Part shown: positions 9,215-18,063 of the stretch, in pieces | Position numbering within the stretch: position 1 is the stretch's first letter | How the letters are laid out: each line of letters starts with the position of its first letter | From: Lacinutrix neustonica | Lineage (GTDB): Bacteria; Bacteroidota; Bacteroidia; Flavobacteriales; Flavobacteriaceae | NCBI RefSeq assembly: GCF_026625145.1 | Contig: NZ_CP113088.1 | Coordinates: forward strand, 868,001-932,000 | Length of the DNA stretch: 64,000 nucleotides | Direction: 5' to 3' | Translations under genes and position numbers: made by a program | Notes under the pieces: model-generated | Told to the model about the DNA's origin: nothing | Database searches by the model: none | The model's input: the letters and a program-made list of their open reading frames with translations, nothing else

Positions 9215-9686
9215 CACATGCCCACTCGGCTCGAAAAAAAATCCTAAAGTTGCTTAAAAGTGGTTTAAAAGTAAAAAACAACGCTTCTCACCTTCTTACT
9301 CAACCGATTTCGGATAATAGCACTACGCGCCACTGTTGCGACGGACACTTTTACGTTGCGGCAAAGATAGATGTAAAAAGCTGATGCCGCTCTAAGTTTA
9401 TTACTCAACCGTATTCTGACTTAAACAACACGAAACTATTACGGCGGATTGCTATTAAAAGCGGCATATCTTAACCTTCAAAATATAAAATCAATAGCTA
9501 TCTGTAAAACAATACTTTGCGAAACTGGAACTCCAACTGTTATGAAATAAAATAACGTGGGCTAACACGGTGTATAAAAAATTGCTATTTTGGGCTAGCA
9601 CAATGGTAGTTGCTTGTTTGCTTGCGTCTGATTTTCCTACGGAAAATCCCCGCACTCAAACTACGCAACTTATCATACACGAACCG
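9209..9686 (+). repeat. Cassette 12: ORF-less, family A, 478-bp subtype
   Basis: Same length and subtype as 59010-59487; a third copy at 31741-32229 has one more 11-bp unit. Confidence 0.9.
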
Positions 9687-9692
9687 TTGTAA
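9560..9692 (+). other. attC-like site 12 (class IV)
   Basis: Box GTGGGCTAAC matches its cassette start; the inner stem differs from site 11 (TTGGGCTAGC). Confidence 0.8.
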
Positions 9693-9710
9693 AACATTTA
9701 AGAAAAACCA

Positions 9711-10448
9711 ATGAACAGAATTTTAAGCCTACTAATTTGTACATTTTTAATAACATCTTGCGGAAATAAACGTGATGGTGAACAAAAAACCGGACTACTT
9801 TCAAACTTTATTAGTATAACTGACAATGAAGATGCTGGAGTAAAAGAAATTACGGATTTTTATGGTGGACAATGTAAATATGCTGTTGGAGTTTCAGCGT
9901 CAACAGAAGACGGAAAAAAGAAATATTTCGAACTCGAAATGAGTGAAAGTGATGCTATCGAAGAAAGATTAGATAAACCCAAATTACCTTCTTCAAATAT
10001 TGCTTATATATTTTATAAAAATCTAAAAGAAGAAAAAAATAATTACGATGCTATTCACGTAGTTTTAATTTCCAAAGACAATTCAAAACAACAATTTGAA
10101 TATCCAATTTCCACATTGGAACAGGTTGAAAAGAGAATGGGTCTGAATGACAAAACTGTGAGTTTACTCAAAGAAAAAAAGTTTGAAGAAATAAGTTCTA
10201 TGCTAAACAATGAATTAATTCCCTTTGACAAAGAAGAACTTGTACCTCGCTTAATTGAACTTGAACCTCAATTCGGAAACATAAAGGAATATCGCTTTTT
10301 TGGATTTATGATTGTCCCTTTTAAAGGCAAAGAAATACTACATCTATCAGGAGCATTATTAAGAGAAAAACAAAATCACGAGTTTAGTATTGATATCGAT
10401 TTTAATTCAGAAAATGACGAACTATATCAACTTCAATATAAACGCTAA
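9711..10448 (+). CDS. Predicted lipoprotein, 245 residues (cassette 13)
   Basis: The first 17 residues MNRILSLLICTFLITSC form a lipoprotein signal with the lipobox ending at Cys17, so the mature protein is expected on the outer or inner membrane facing the periplasm. The mature part is acidic and has no recognised domain (FISITDNEDAGVKEITDFYGG). It starts 24 bp after the junction, and a purine-rich AAGAAAAACC precedes the ATG. Function unknown. Confidence 0.75.
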   Translation: MNRILSLLICTFLITSCGNKRDGEQKTGLLSNFISITDNEDAGVKEITDFYGGQCKYAVGVSASTEDGKKKYFELEMSESDAIEERLDKPKLPSSNIAYIFYKNLKEEKNNYDAIHVVLISKDNSKQQFEYPISTLEQVEKRMGLNDKTVSLLKEKKFEEISSMLNNELIPFDKEELVPRLIELEPQFGNIKEYRFFGFMIVPFKGKEILHLSGALLREKQNHEFSIDIDFNSENDELYQLQYKR

Positions 10449-10457
10449 AAAAACGTT

Positions 10458-10653
10458 TTACAACAACGTGTATAAAACATAGCTAATAAAGGCTTTCCGA
10501 GAGGTTTGTGTTTACTTGCGAAGACCGCCAAATTTTTAAATTTGGCTTTTAAGATTGATAAATTAAAAACAAAATATAAAAATTCGGCTCTCTGTTAATC
10601 CGAAAATTTAGCGTCTTTTTACACGCTACGTTTCATACACAAAACCGTTACCA
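10458..10653 (+). other. attC-like site 13 (class VI, long)
   Basis: Box GTTTTACAAC matches its cassette start GTTGTAAAAC. About 196 bp, with the inner palindrome GCCAAATTT/AAATTTGGC. Confidence 0.75.
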
Positions 10654-11025
10654 ACCATGCCACTCTGCTGTGAAAAATAATAGAATCTAAACGATCTCTA
10701 AATTAAAAAACTGCAAAAGTTAGCGGATAAAAAATTACAATAATATTCTGATCAAACCAGGGCGCAACTCTTACGGCGGACTGATTTGCATGACGGCTAA
10801 TCAAATACCAAAATCTGATTTCGGACTGACAAAAGCAATGCGCAATCTTTGCGGCGGATTCAAATACGAAACGGCTAACTGGGTAATTAAAAGAACGGTT
10901 GGTAACAATGTGTAAAATAAATACTACTTTTATGGCTTAACCCAAAGGCAGTTCGTGTTAGCTTGCTTCGGATTTTCCTACGGAAAATCCCCGCACACTA
11001 ACCCGTACTTACCTTACACGAAACG
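10648..11025 (+). repeat. Cassette 14: ORF-less, family C
   Basis: 378 bp, the same length as the copy at 51507-51884. Starts GTTACCAACCATGCCAC and contains two GCAA..TTGCGGCGGA-type modules. No gene seen. Confidence 0.85.
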
Positions 11026-11031
11026 TTGTAA
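10900..11031 (+). other. attC-like site 14 (class IV)
   Basis: Box GTTGGTAAC matches cassette start GTTACCAAC. The body is the same as in the 465-bp family A copies. Confidence 0.8.
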
Positions 11032-11039
11032 CACATTTA

Positions 11040-11621
11040 ATGAACCGCATAGAATTCAACAAATACTGGGATTTAAATTATCCGGAATCCAATCCAATCG
11101 GACACGAATTAAAAGGTGTTTATCCGAATAAATGGTTGCGAATTCATAGTTTGCCCGAATCAAAAAGATACGCAGAATCGGAAAATGAATATCAAATAAT
11201 CCTGAACAGACAAAACAAATTGATTTCGGAATTAATTGGAGAAAATAGCGAAGTCATAATTGTATCTGGACAATACGAAATAGAATTTACTGACGAAATA
11301 TCATCTGAATTGTCGGAATATGGAGAATTTGAGAAATGTCGAACAATTGAACTTCATAAAATCTATCGAGAAGAATATGAAGATGATTTTTTCTATAATG
11401 TTTATTTCAGAACTGATAAATGGCAACGGAATTCCCAAAACAAACTGCTGAAAGATATTGCGGATGATGAATTCCGAGCAATGTTTGTCTGTCCAAAAAG
11501 GAATTATATCATAGCACCTTATGATGGCGGAATAGATATAATAGTTGACTCTGAGAAAAAGCGAAATGAACTAAAAGTAAAATACAAAGATTGGCTTTCG
11601 AAAAGAGAAGACGGAATGTAA
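11040..11621 (+). CDS. Unknown 193-residue soluble protein (cassette 15)
   Basis: It opens MNRIEFNKYWDLNYPESNPIG and contains VIIVSGQYEIEF and FRAMFVCPKRNYIIAPYDGGIDII. No signal, membrane segment or known motif. The segment on aspartates and tyrosines near the end (APYDGGIDIIV) looks like a compact beta domain. The start ATG is 14 bp after the junction, the closest in the array. Function unknown; the immunity-type composition is only suggestive. Confidence 0.7.
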   Translation: MNRIEFNKYWDLNYPESNPIGHELKGVYPNKWLRIHSLPESKRYAESENEYQIILNRQNKLISELIGENSEVIIVSGQYEIEFTDEISSELSEYGEFEKCRTIELHKIYREEYEDDFFYNVYFRTDKWQRNSQNKLLKDIADDEFRAMFVCPKRNYIIAPYDGGIDIIVDSEKKRNELKVKYKDWLSKREDGM

Positions 11622-11637
11622 CGCGAAAAAAAACGTG

Positions 11638-11836
11638 TTACAACAATGTATAAAAAAAATAGGGCGAATAGTGCTTAATCAAAAGGTCTGTGCGTGTTTT
11701 CCAAGTCGCCAAATTTTTAAATTTGGCTTAATTAAAAAGAGTAAAATAATTAACAAAATTTAAAAATTCGGCTTTAGCTTAATCCGAAAAGTATCGCTTA
11801 CAACTGCCCTACTTTTCTTATACTAGACCGTTGTGT
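11638..11836 (+). other. attC-like site 15 (class VI, long)
   Basis: Box GTGTTACAAC matches its cassette start GTTGTAACAC. About 199 bp. Confidence 0.75.
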
Positions 11837-12286
11837 ACAATGGCTCACTCGGCTCAAAAAAAACCAAATTCGCTAAAACTAATACTCTAAAGCATTAATT
11901 TTTATCAAAAAAATTAACACGTAATTATTACGCAAAATAACGGTTTGTAAACGGATTAAATAGCAAAACGGAGCAATACGCAACGGATCTACCACTCAAT
12001 CGCTTTCTGACAACTTAAATGCGCAACTGTAACGGACTACCGCTCTGCTCATATTACGTATAAAAACATGACTCTAAAAGTTCTGTTTAAAGCAAAAAGC
12101 AATATTGACAACGGATAACACTCGGTGTGATAAATGGAATAAAAAATATAAAGCACTGTACACAACAGTGTGTAAAAATAATTGCTTGGTTCTATCTTAC
12201 TCGGAAAATCCTAGCGGATTTTCCTCCAGTTCGTTAATATTTACTATTTTAGAGGCTTAATCACGCAACTATCCTTACACTTAACG
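11831..12286 (+). repeat. Cassette 16: ORF-less, family B
   Basis: 456 bp, directly followed by a near-identical copy. No gene seen. Confidence 0.9.
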
Positions 12287-12292
12287 TTGTGT
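12160..12292 (+). other. attC-like site 16 (class I)
   Basis: Box TGTACACAAC. The distal CCGG reads CCAG. Confidence 0.8.
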
Positions 12293-12743
12293 ACAATGGC
12301 TCACTCGGCTCAAAAAAAAACCATATTCGCTAAAACTAATACTCTAAAGCATTAATTTTTATCAAAAAAATTAACACGTAATTATTACGCAAAATAACGG
12401 TTTGTAAACGGATTAAATAGCAAAACGGAGCAATACGCAACGGATCTACCACTCAATCGCTTTCTGACAACTTAAATGCGCAACTGTAACGGACTACCGC
12501 TCTGCTCCTATTACGTATAAAAACATGACTCTAAAAGTGCTGTTTAAAGCAAAAAGCAATATTGACAACGGATAACACTCGGTGTGATAAATGGAATAAA
12601 AAATATAAAGCACTGTACACAACAGTGTGTAAAAATAATTGCTTGGTTCTATCTTACTCGGAAAATCCTAGCGGATTTTCCTCCGGTTCGTTAATATTTA
12701 CTATTTTAGAGGCTTAATCACGCAACTATCCTTACACGTAACG
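12287..12743 (+). repeat. Cassette 17: ORF-less, family B
   Basis: 457 bp, tandem with cassette 16 and differing by only a few bases. No gene seen. Confidence 0.9.
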
Positions 12744-12749
12744 TTGTGT
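12617..12749 (+). other. attC-like site 17 (class I)
   Basis: Box TGTACACAAC; hairpin and distal CCGG intact. Confidence 0.8.
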
Positions 12750-12767
12750 GTAATGTAAACCAATATT

Positions 12768-13333
12768 ATGGGAATATTTGACTTTTTGAAAAATACCGAT
12801 AATTCTAAACCTTCGAGAAAGCATATTTTGTTCTCAAACACTGCATTGGAAATAATTGGAACATTTGTAGAGAAAAACGGATTTCAATTACATAGTAAAA
12901 AAATTGAAACGTACTTTACGAATATTATTTGGAGAAAAGAAGAGCAGTATATAAAAATAACTGCATCTGATTTCCCAACTGATTATCCATACAATTATGA
13001 TATAATACTGGGAAAAGGAAATTGCGATGACTTTTTTGAATCAGAATGGGATTCCATTTCGATTTCTGATATTCAAAGAATGTCCGAACCGAATAAAAAT
13101 CATAATGGATATGACTTTCCAAAAAAGAGTGAATTAAAAAAGAGTTTGGAAAAAGCGAAATCTGATTTATCGGAATTTGGAAATGGTTTCTTAAATGGAA
13201 ATCGGAATTGTTTTATAAAGCGAGAATTTTGACAAACGGAGAAAACAAGCCTGAAAAAATTATTAAAAAAGATGAGAACGGAAAAGTAATTGTCGAACTT
13301 TTGCCATATAATGTAATAAAGAAAAGTAACTGA
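12768..13333 (+). CDS. Unknown protein of about 188 residues, apparent frameshift (cassette 18)
   Basis: The start MGIFDFLKNTDNSKPSRK is followed by a mixed alpha/beta sequence with several aromatic residues. Reading CGG at 13171-13173 as CCGG gives DLSGIWKWFLKWKSELFYK and continues to VIVELLPYNVIKKSN with a stop at 13331. No signal or membrane segment. Not recognised; it may be an immunity or cargo protein of unknown role. It sits alone behind two family B cassettes. Confidence 0.6.
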
Positions 13334-13345
13334 AATAAACACTAC

Positions 13346-13480
13346 ACACAACACCGTGTAAAAAACATTGCTTATTTTAGTTCAATCGTTTGGTCGTTGC
13401 TTTGTTTGCTAGCTTCTGATTTTCCTTCGGAAAATCCTCGCACTCAAACACGCAACGTTCCTTACACAATAACGTTATGC
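13346..13480 (+). other. attC-like site 18 (class IV-like)
   Basis: Box TACACACAAC matches its cassette start GTTGTGTGTA. Hairpin GATTTTCCTTCGGAAAATC. Confidence 0.75.
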
Positions 13481-13488
13481 ACAAGTGA

Positions 13489-14001
13489 ATGACAACACCA
13501 ATTTACATATCAAAAAAACTTGAAAAACTTGTGTCAAAGTATGTAAGCCAACCAACTATAGAATCGATCTCAAAACTCGGAAAATGGAATGGGACTGTTT
13601 TCTATGTCAACCGAAAAAAGTGTTGGCTAATTGTAAACGCTGAAACTAAATTTTCTCTTATAATTCCGGATCTCAAAGCTTCTGACATTAAAAATTTTCA
13701 AAATGTATTCCTGGATAACCTATACAGCCAATTTATTTACGAAAATATAATCTTAGATTTTAAAGAATTGAAGAAATATATTGGAGAAATAAATATTTTG
13801 CCGACTGATGGTGATCGCAAAACAATTGGAACTCAAAATTATTATCTTGAAAATATTGAATATTGGAAATATGAATATGGAACATTTGAAAATATGCCTT
13901 TCCGCGATATAGCCAAAAGATTAAATTTCACGCCAACCGAAGTTTTTAAATGGAAGAATCCACGGGAAGTAATGATTACAAAAATAAAGACCTGTGCATA
14001 A
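13489..14001 (+). CDS. DUF6933-like protein (cassette 19)
   Basis: 170 residues. The opening YISKKLEKLVSKYV, then KWNGTVFYVNRKKCWLIVNAETKFSLII, resembles the small DUF6933 family, in which a basic strand reading RKxxLLxVN is typical. The C-terminal part (MPFRDIAKRLNFTPTEVFKW) could be a short helix-turn-helix. The family has no known activity. The assignment is from memory of the pattern and is uncertain. The last codon and stop lie in the end box GCATAAC. Confidence 0.55.
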   Translation: MTTPIYISKKLEKLVSKYVSQPTIESISKLGKWNGTVFYVNRKKCWLIVNAETKFSLIIPDLKASDIKNFQNVFLDNLYSQFIYENIILDFKELKKYIGEINILPTDGDRKTIGTQNYYLENIEYWKYEYGTFENMPFRDIAKRLNFTPTEVFKWKNPREVMITKIKTCA

Positions 14002-14129
14002 CAATGTGTAAAAATAATTGCTTGGTTCTCTATTACTCGGAAAATCCTAACGGATTTTCCTCCGGTTCGTTCCATTTTTACTATTTTAGTGGCTTATCAA
14101 CGCAACTATCCTTACACGTAACGTTAGCC
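13996..14129 (+). other. attC-like site 19 (class I)
   Basis: Box GTGCATAAC matches its cassette start GTTATGCAC and holds the preceding stop codon. Confidence 0.8.
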
Positions 14130-14588
14130 CACATGCCCACTCGGCTCGAAAAAAAATTCTAAAGTTGCTTAAAAGTGATTTAAAAATAAAAAAAACAACG
14201 CTTCTCACCTGCTCACTCAACCTATTTCGGATAAAACACAACGCGACACTGTTGAGACGGACTCTTTAACGTTTCGGCAAAACTGTATGTGAAATAAAAT
14301 ATCATACTCAATCCTTTTCTGACATCAGTCAAACGCAACTCTTGCGGCGGATTTATATAGCAAACGGCAAATCGTAACGCACAAAAGATAAAATCAATAG
14401 TAGCACGTAAAACAAAACTCTGCGGAGCTGCAAAGCCATATGGAGAAAAATAAAATAACGTGGGCTAACAATGTGTAAAATAAATACTACTTTTATGGCT
14501 TAACCTAAAGGCAGTTCGTGTTAGCTTGCTTCGGATTTTCCTACGGAAAATCCCCGCACACTAACCCGTACTTACCTTACACGAACCG
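14124..14588 (+). repeat. Cassette 20: ORF-less, family A, 465-bp subtype
   Basis: Differs from 8744-9208 by very few bases (for example one C for A near 14330). No gene seen. Confidence 0.9.
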
Positions 14589-14594
14589 TTGGCA
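14463..14594 (+). other. attC-like site 20 (class IV)
   Basis: Box GTGGGCTAAC; followed by the three-gene cassette. Confidence 0.8.
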
Positions 14595-14605
14595 ATAATT
14601 AGGAC

Positions 14606-15379
14606 ATGCATACAGAAAAAATATATGACGAGAATGGAAAAAGCTTCACTAGGGTTTTCGCCTCTGATAAGGTAGAAAATGTGAATCCTGTTGAATATTA
14701 TAAAACATTCGAACTTCAAAGAAGAATGATTTCATTGCGCGATATTCTAAGTATGGAAAACGCTATTCTTACAGCTCAATTAGACGATGATTATTTTCGT
14801 CGAAAAGCAGAAGAAACTTTAGTTGGATTTTTTGAAAAATTCGAGAACACAAAAGTTCATGATAATTTTATAAAACTTTTACAAACTGAACGTAAAAAAG
14901 ACCAAATTAGGTTATTAAAGGGTATGATATTAAACCCTGACCAATTAATGTCTTTAATTTTTAAATCATTTAATGACTTTGGATATCTTTACAGCAAATA
15001 TCATTTTAAAAATTTACCCAACGGATTTGAAGGAAAAAAACTTCCAAAGATTTTCCACGTAAAAGAAGACGGTTCAATTGATAAAACCGGAGATACTGAT
15101 TTAAGTGACGGAGAATTAAAACATGTTATTGACCACAGAAAGGTTATAGTTTCGCATTTTTTCGTAAATGATGATAATTGGCACTGTTTTTTTCTAACCT
15201 ACAATAGTATTGGTGGTAGAGAAAATTGGAAAAACGGTCAACCTCATTTTCATTATATTTCAAGTGCTTTTGGGATTTCTAAAGATGATTTTATAGAAAG
15301 TATGCAAACTGGAAAATATAGATCAACGCCAGTTCATATCGACCTTTTAGAATATGGAAAACAACCCGATAAGGAATAA
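14606..15379 (+). CDS. Unknown first protein of a three-gene candidate defence cassette (cassette 21)
   Basis: 257 residues, no signal or membrane segment. The N-terminal half is helical and charged (LLQTERKKDQIRLLKGMILN). The C-terminal half is rich in histidine and tryptophan: HVIDHRKVIVSHFF, DNWHCFFLTYN and GQPHFHYIS. The spaced histidines could form a metal site in a nuclease- or hydrolase-like fold; this is inference. It lies 15 bp upstream of the GHKL ATPase-nuclease gene, in the same direction and within the same cassette, so the three genes move and are probably expressed together. I do not recognise the family. Confidence 0.65.
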   Translation: MHTEKIYDENGKSFTRVFASDKVENVNPVEYYKTFELQRRMISLRDILSMENAILTAQLDDDYFRRKAEETLVGFFEKFENTKVHDNFIKLLQTERKKDQIRLLKGMILNPDQLMSLIFKSFNDFGYLYSKYHFKNLPNGFEGKKLPKIFHVKEDGSIDKTGDTDLSDGELKHVIDHRKVIVSHFFVNDDNWHCFFLTYNSIGGRENWKNGQPHFHYISSAFGISKDDFIESMQTGKYRSTPVHIDLLEYGKQPDKE

Positions 15380-15394
15380 AATATGACTACCTAA

Positions 15395-17272
15395 ATGAAA
15401 ATAAATATTTCAAAAGCAATTAAACAATTTTTTCCTAATCCATCTTTAGATTTAGTTTATTTTGAAGCTATCGCAAATGCTTTAGATGCAAATGCTTCTG
15501 AGATTAATTTAATAATCACTATTCAGTCTTTTGAAGAAGCAAAATCATTGAAAGTTGAAATCGCAGATAACGGTCATGGATTTACAAATAGAGGGTTTGA
15601 CAAGTTTTGCGAACTTTTAGAAACAGATTCACCAGACAACAAAGGTTTAGGTCGTTTAGTTTTCTTAAACTACTTTAAAAAAGCATTCTATGATACTTTA
15701 TCTGATGATTCCAAAAGAACATTTACACTTGATAATAAATTTGATAGAGATTTTGAAAAGAAAACATCACTAAATTCTAATGGAACAAAGCTATTATTGG
15801 AAAACTATAAATTAGAAAGCATTAAAACCTATGATTATATTAGAGCTGAAACTTTAGCAAAATCAATAGAATTACATTTCTTGCCTAGATTATATATCAT
15901 TAATAAAAATGGTAATGAAGTAAATATATCAATAGATGTAAGAACAGAAATACCAAATCCAGATAAAAATTTTCATTCAGATAAAAAAATCATTTCTTCT
16001 AAGAAATTACCCAAATTAAAAAGTAAAATTTTTAAAATAGAACAAACTGATTTATATGCTGATTTTGAGCTATTATACAAAGTAGAACAAGACTTTGAAA
16101 ATTCAAATCTTACTATCGCATTAAACGCTGATAATCGTACTATTCCGATTTCTGATATTATTTCTAAAGAAAATATTCCTCAAGGATATAATTGTATTTT
16201 CTTAATTCAATCTGATTATTTCAAAGGAAAAGTTGGTAATTCGAGACAAAGACTAGAATTAGAAAAAAATCAGTTTAATGCTCTTAAATATTCAGTAATA
16301 GAGGAAATTAAAATTATCCTTGAACAAGAAATCCCATCTATAGTCGAAAGGAACAAAAACCAAAAAGCATTTTTAGATAAAAAATACCCTCATTTAGAAG
16401 GTTATTTCAATGAGAATATTGCTGGACTTGTAGACAAAAACAAACTTCTTGAAAAAGCTCAAGAAAGTTTTTTTAAAGATCAAAAAGAAACCCTAGAAGC
16501 GACCTATTTAACTGATACTTTATACAAAAAATCATTAGAAGTATCTTCTAGAGTACTTACCGAATATATACTTTATAGAAATTTAATAATTCAAAAACTT
16601 AAGAGTACAAACCATAATAATAGTGAATCAGAAATACACGAAATGATTGTTCCTATACGTGAAACATTCAGGTCAAAAGAATATTTCACAAATCTTTACA
16701 GAAATAACGCGTGGTTATTAGATGATAAATTCATGTCTTATAATACAATTTTAAGTGACCAAGAATTAAGTAAATTAATTGATGAATTAGCCTTAGAAGA
16801 AGAGATTAGTCAAGACAAAACAACAAGACCTGATATATCAATTATTTTTAATGGTAATCCAGCTGAACAAAGAGTAGACTTAGTAATTGTAGAACTTAAG
16901 AAACGAAAGGCAGGATTGCATGAAAATGAAAAAGTTATTGGTCAAATTCAAAGAAGAGCAAGGCGTTTATTACAATATTTCCCAAATAGGATACAACGAA
17001 TGTGGTTTTATGGTATTGTAGATATTGATGAAGACTTCGAACTTTATTTAGATTCGAATGACTATACAGAAATTTATAGTGTTGGAAAAGCATTTTATAA
17101 AACTCAAAGTATTGTTTATAAAGTAAAAGACAAAAAAATAGAATGCCCAATTGGAATTACAGTGCTCTCTTTTGATGCTTTTTTAGATGATGCAGAAAAA
17201 CGAAATGAAACATTTCTAAGCATTTTGAAAGAATCAATAAAAGTTAATTCCAATAATGATTTGAACAATTAA
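15395..17272 (+). CDS. GHKL (MORC/Hsp90-like) ATPase fused to a PD-(D/E)xK nuclease (cassette 21)
   Basis: 625 residues. The N-terminal GHKL ATPase shows the N box at E24, N28 and D31 (FEAIANALDA), the G1 box D58-N-G60-H-G62, and a glycine loop GLGR at 84-87. The C-terminal part carries a PD-(D/E)xK nuclease signature: R478-P-D480, D495 and E500-L-K502, followed by Q within GQIQRRARRLLQYF. ATP-driven dimerisation of a GHKL clamp coupled to a nuclease is known in several antiphage proteins. The gene is preceded by an unknown His-rich protein and followed after 11 bp by a HEPN-like protein. The ATG at 15395 is the first in frame. Defence is inferred from domains and context. Confidence 0.8.
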   Translation: MKINISKAIKQFFPNPSLDLVYFEAIANALDANASEINLIITIQSFEEAKSLKVEIADNGHGFTNRGFDKFCELLETDSPDNKGLGRLVFLNYFKKAFYDTLSDDSKRTFTLDNKFDRDFEKKTSLNSNGTKLLLENYKLESIKTYDYIRAETLAKSIELHFLPRLYIINKNGNEVNISIDVRTEIPNPDKNFHSDKKIISSKKLPKLKSKIFKIEQTDLYADFELLYKVEQDFENSNLTIALNADNRTIPISDIISKENIPQGYNCIFLIQSDYFKGKVGNSRQRLELEKNQFNALKYSVIEEIKIILEQEIPSIVERNKNQKAFLDKKYPHLEGYFNENIAGLVDKNKLLEKAQESFFKDQKETLEATYLTDTLYKKSLEVSSRVLTEYILYRNLIIQKLKSTNHNNSESEIHEMIVPIRETFRSKEYFTNLYRNNAWLLDDKFMSYNTILSDQELSKLIDELALEEEISQDKTTRPDISIIFNGNPAEQRVDLVIVELKKRKAGLHENEKVIGQIQRRARRLLQYFPNRIQRMWFYGIVDIDEDFELYLDSNDYTEIYSVGKAFYKTQSIVYKVKDKKIECPIGITVLSFDAFLDDAEKRNETFLSILKESIKVNSNNDLNN

Positions 17273-17283
17273 ATAAAAACATA

Positions 17284-17919
17284 TTGATTTTAAAGGAAAA
17301 CTTAGACAACCTAAACGAATGGACTTGCACACTATATTCTTTAATGCATTCCTTAAAAGTCAGTAAGGATAATGATTTTGAGCCTCGTGAAGAATTAAAT
17401 GAAAGTGGAAAAGATTCATTAAAATGGAATATTGAAAAGAATAATTTCGAGTCAATTACTCATCGCGTCGTAACTTCCAACAAAAAGAAAATGCGTTTTA
17501 GAAGAGACCCTTCGAAAAACTTCAAAAAAACAGTAACAAGGGTCGCTGGTATGCTCATTCAAGATCTAGTTGTAATATTTGATGAAATTCTAAACGATTT
17601 AATGCTAGACAAGAGTTTACCAATCCAAAATTTTCCTCAAGGCAAAATTGAAGCATTAAAGAAATACGTTGATCCTGAATTTGAATGGTCTATTAAAGGA
17701 TCAATGGAGTTAATTGCCGTAAGAAATGCTATAACTCACTCAAAAAGTTTTTGGAATGATAAAAGCTTACGAATTTTGAAAGATTATGATGTTATTTCTC
17801 AAATAGAGTTTAATGCTCTTTTAGGTCAAAAGGTTATTGTAACATTTCCAATGGTATTTGAATATAAAAAATCAATGAGAACTTTTATTAATCAGGTAAA
17901 TACAGGAACCATAGAATAA
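17284..17919 (+). CDS. HEPN-like protein, third gene of the candidate defence cassette (cassette 21)
   Basis: 211 residues, mostly helical. R147-N-A-I-T-H152 fits the Rx4-6H active-site motif of HEPN ribonucleases, near the end of a helical bundle as in that superfamily. HEPN proteins act as RNases in toxin-antitoxin and abortive-infection systems. The start is taken as TTG at 17284, 11 bp after the ATPase-nuclease gene; an ATG at 17344 is the alternative and would keep the motif. A HEPN RNase beside a GHKL ATPase-nuclease suggests an effector or partner; the motif could also occur in a non-catalytic helical protein. Confidence 0.6.
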   Translation: MILKENLDNLNEWTCTLYSLMHSLKVSKDNDFEPREELNESGKDSLKWNIEKNNFESITHRVVTSNKKKMRFRRDPSKNFKKTVTRVAGMLIQDLVVIFDEILNDLMLDKSLPIQNFPQGKIEALKKYVDPEFEWSIKGSMELIAVRNAITHSKSFWNDKSLRILKDYDVISQIEFNALLGQKVIVTFPMVFEYKKSMRTFINQVNTGTIE

Positions 17920-17927
17920 ATAACTAT

Positions 17928-18058
17928 TGCCAACAATGTGTATAATTCATTGCTAGTTATAGCCTACTTACGAAAGTCCTCGCAGACTTTCTATCTATGA
18001 TTTATTTGCTAACTTAGTGCTTAAACACGCAACGAAATCATACACTAGACCGTTGTAC
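17928..18058 (+). other. attC-like site 21 (class II)
   Basis: Box TATTGCCAAC matches its cassette start GTTGGCAATA, although the two ends are 3.4 kb apart. Confidence 0.8.
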
Positions 18059-18063
18059 ACCAT

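Noticed and set aside
7789-9686. Insertion sequence or MITE as explanation for the gene-free repeats
   Set aside because: No transposase and no target-site duplication. The boundaries coincide exactly with GTT cores, as for all other cassettes.
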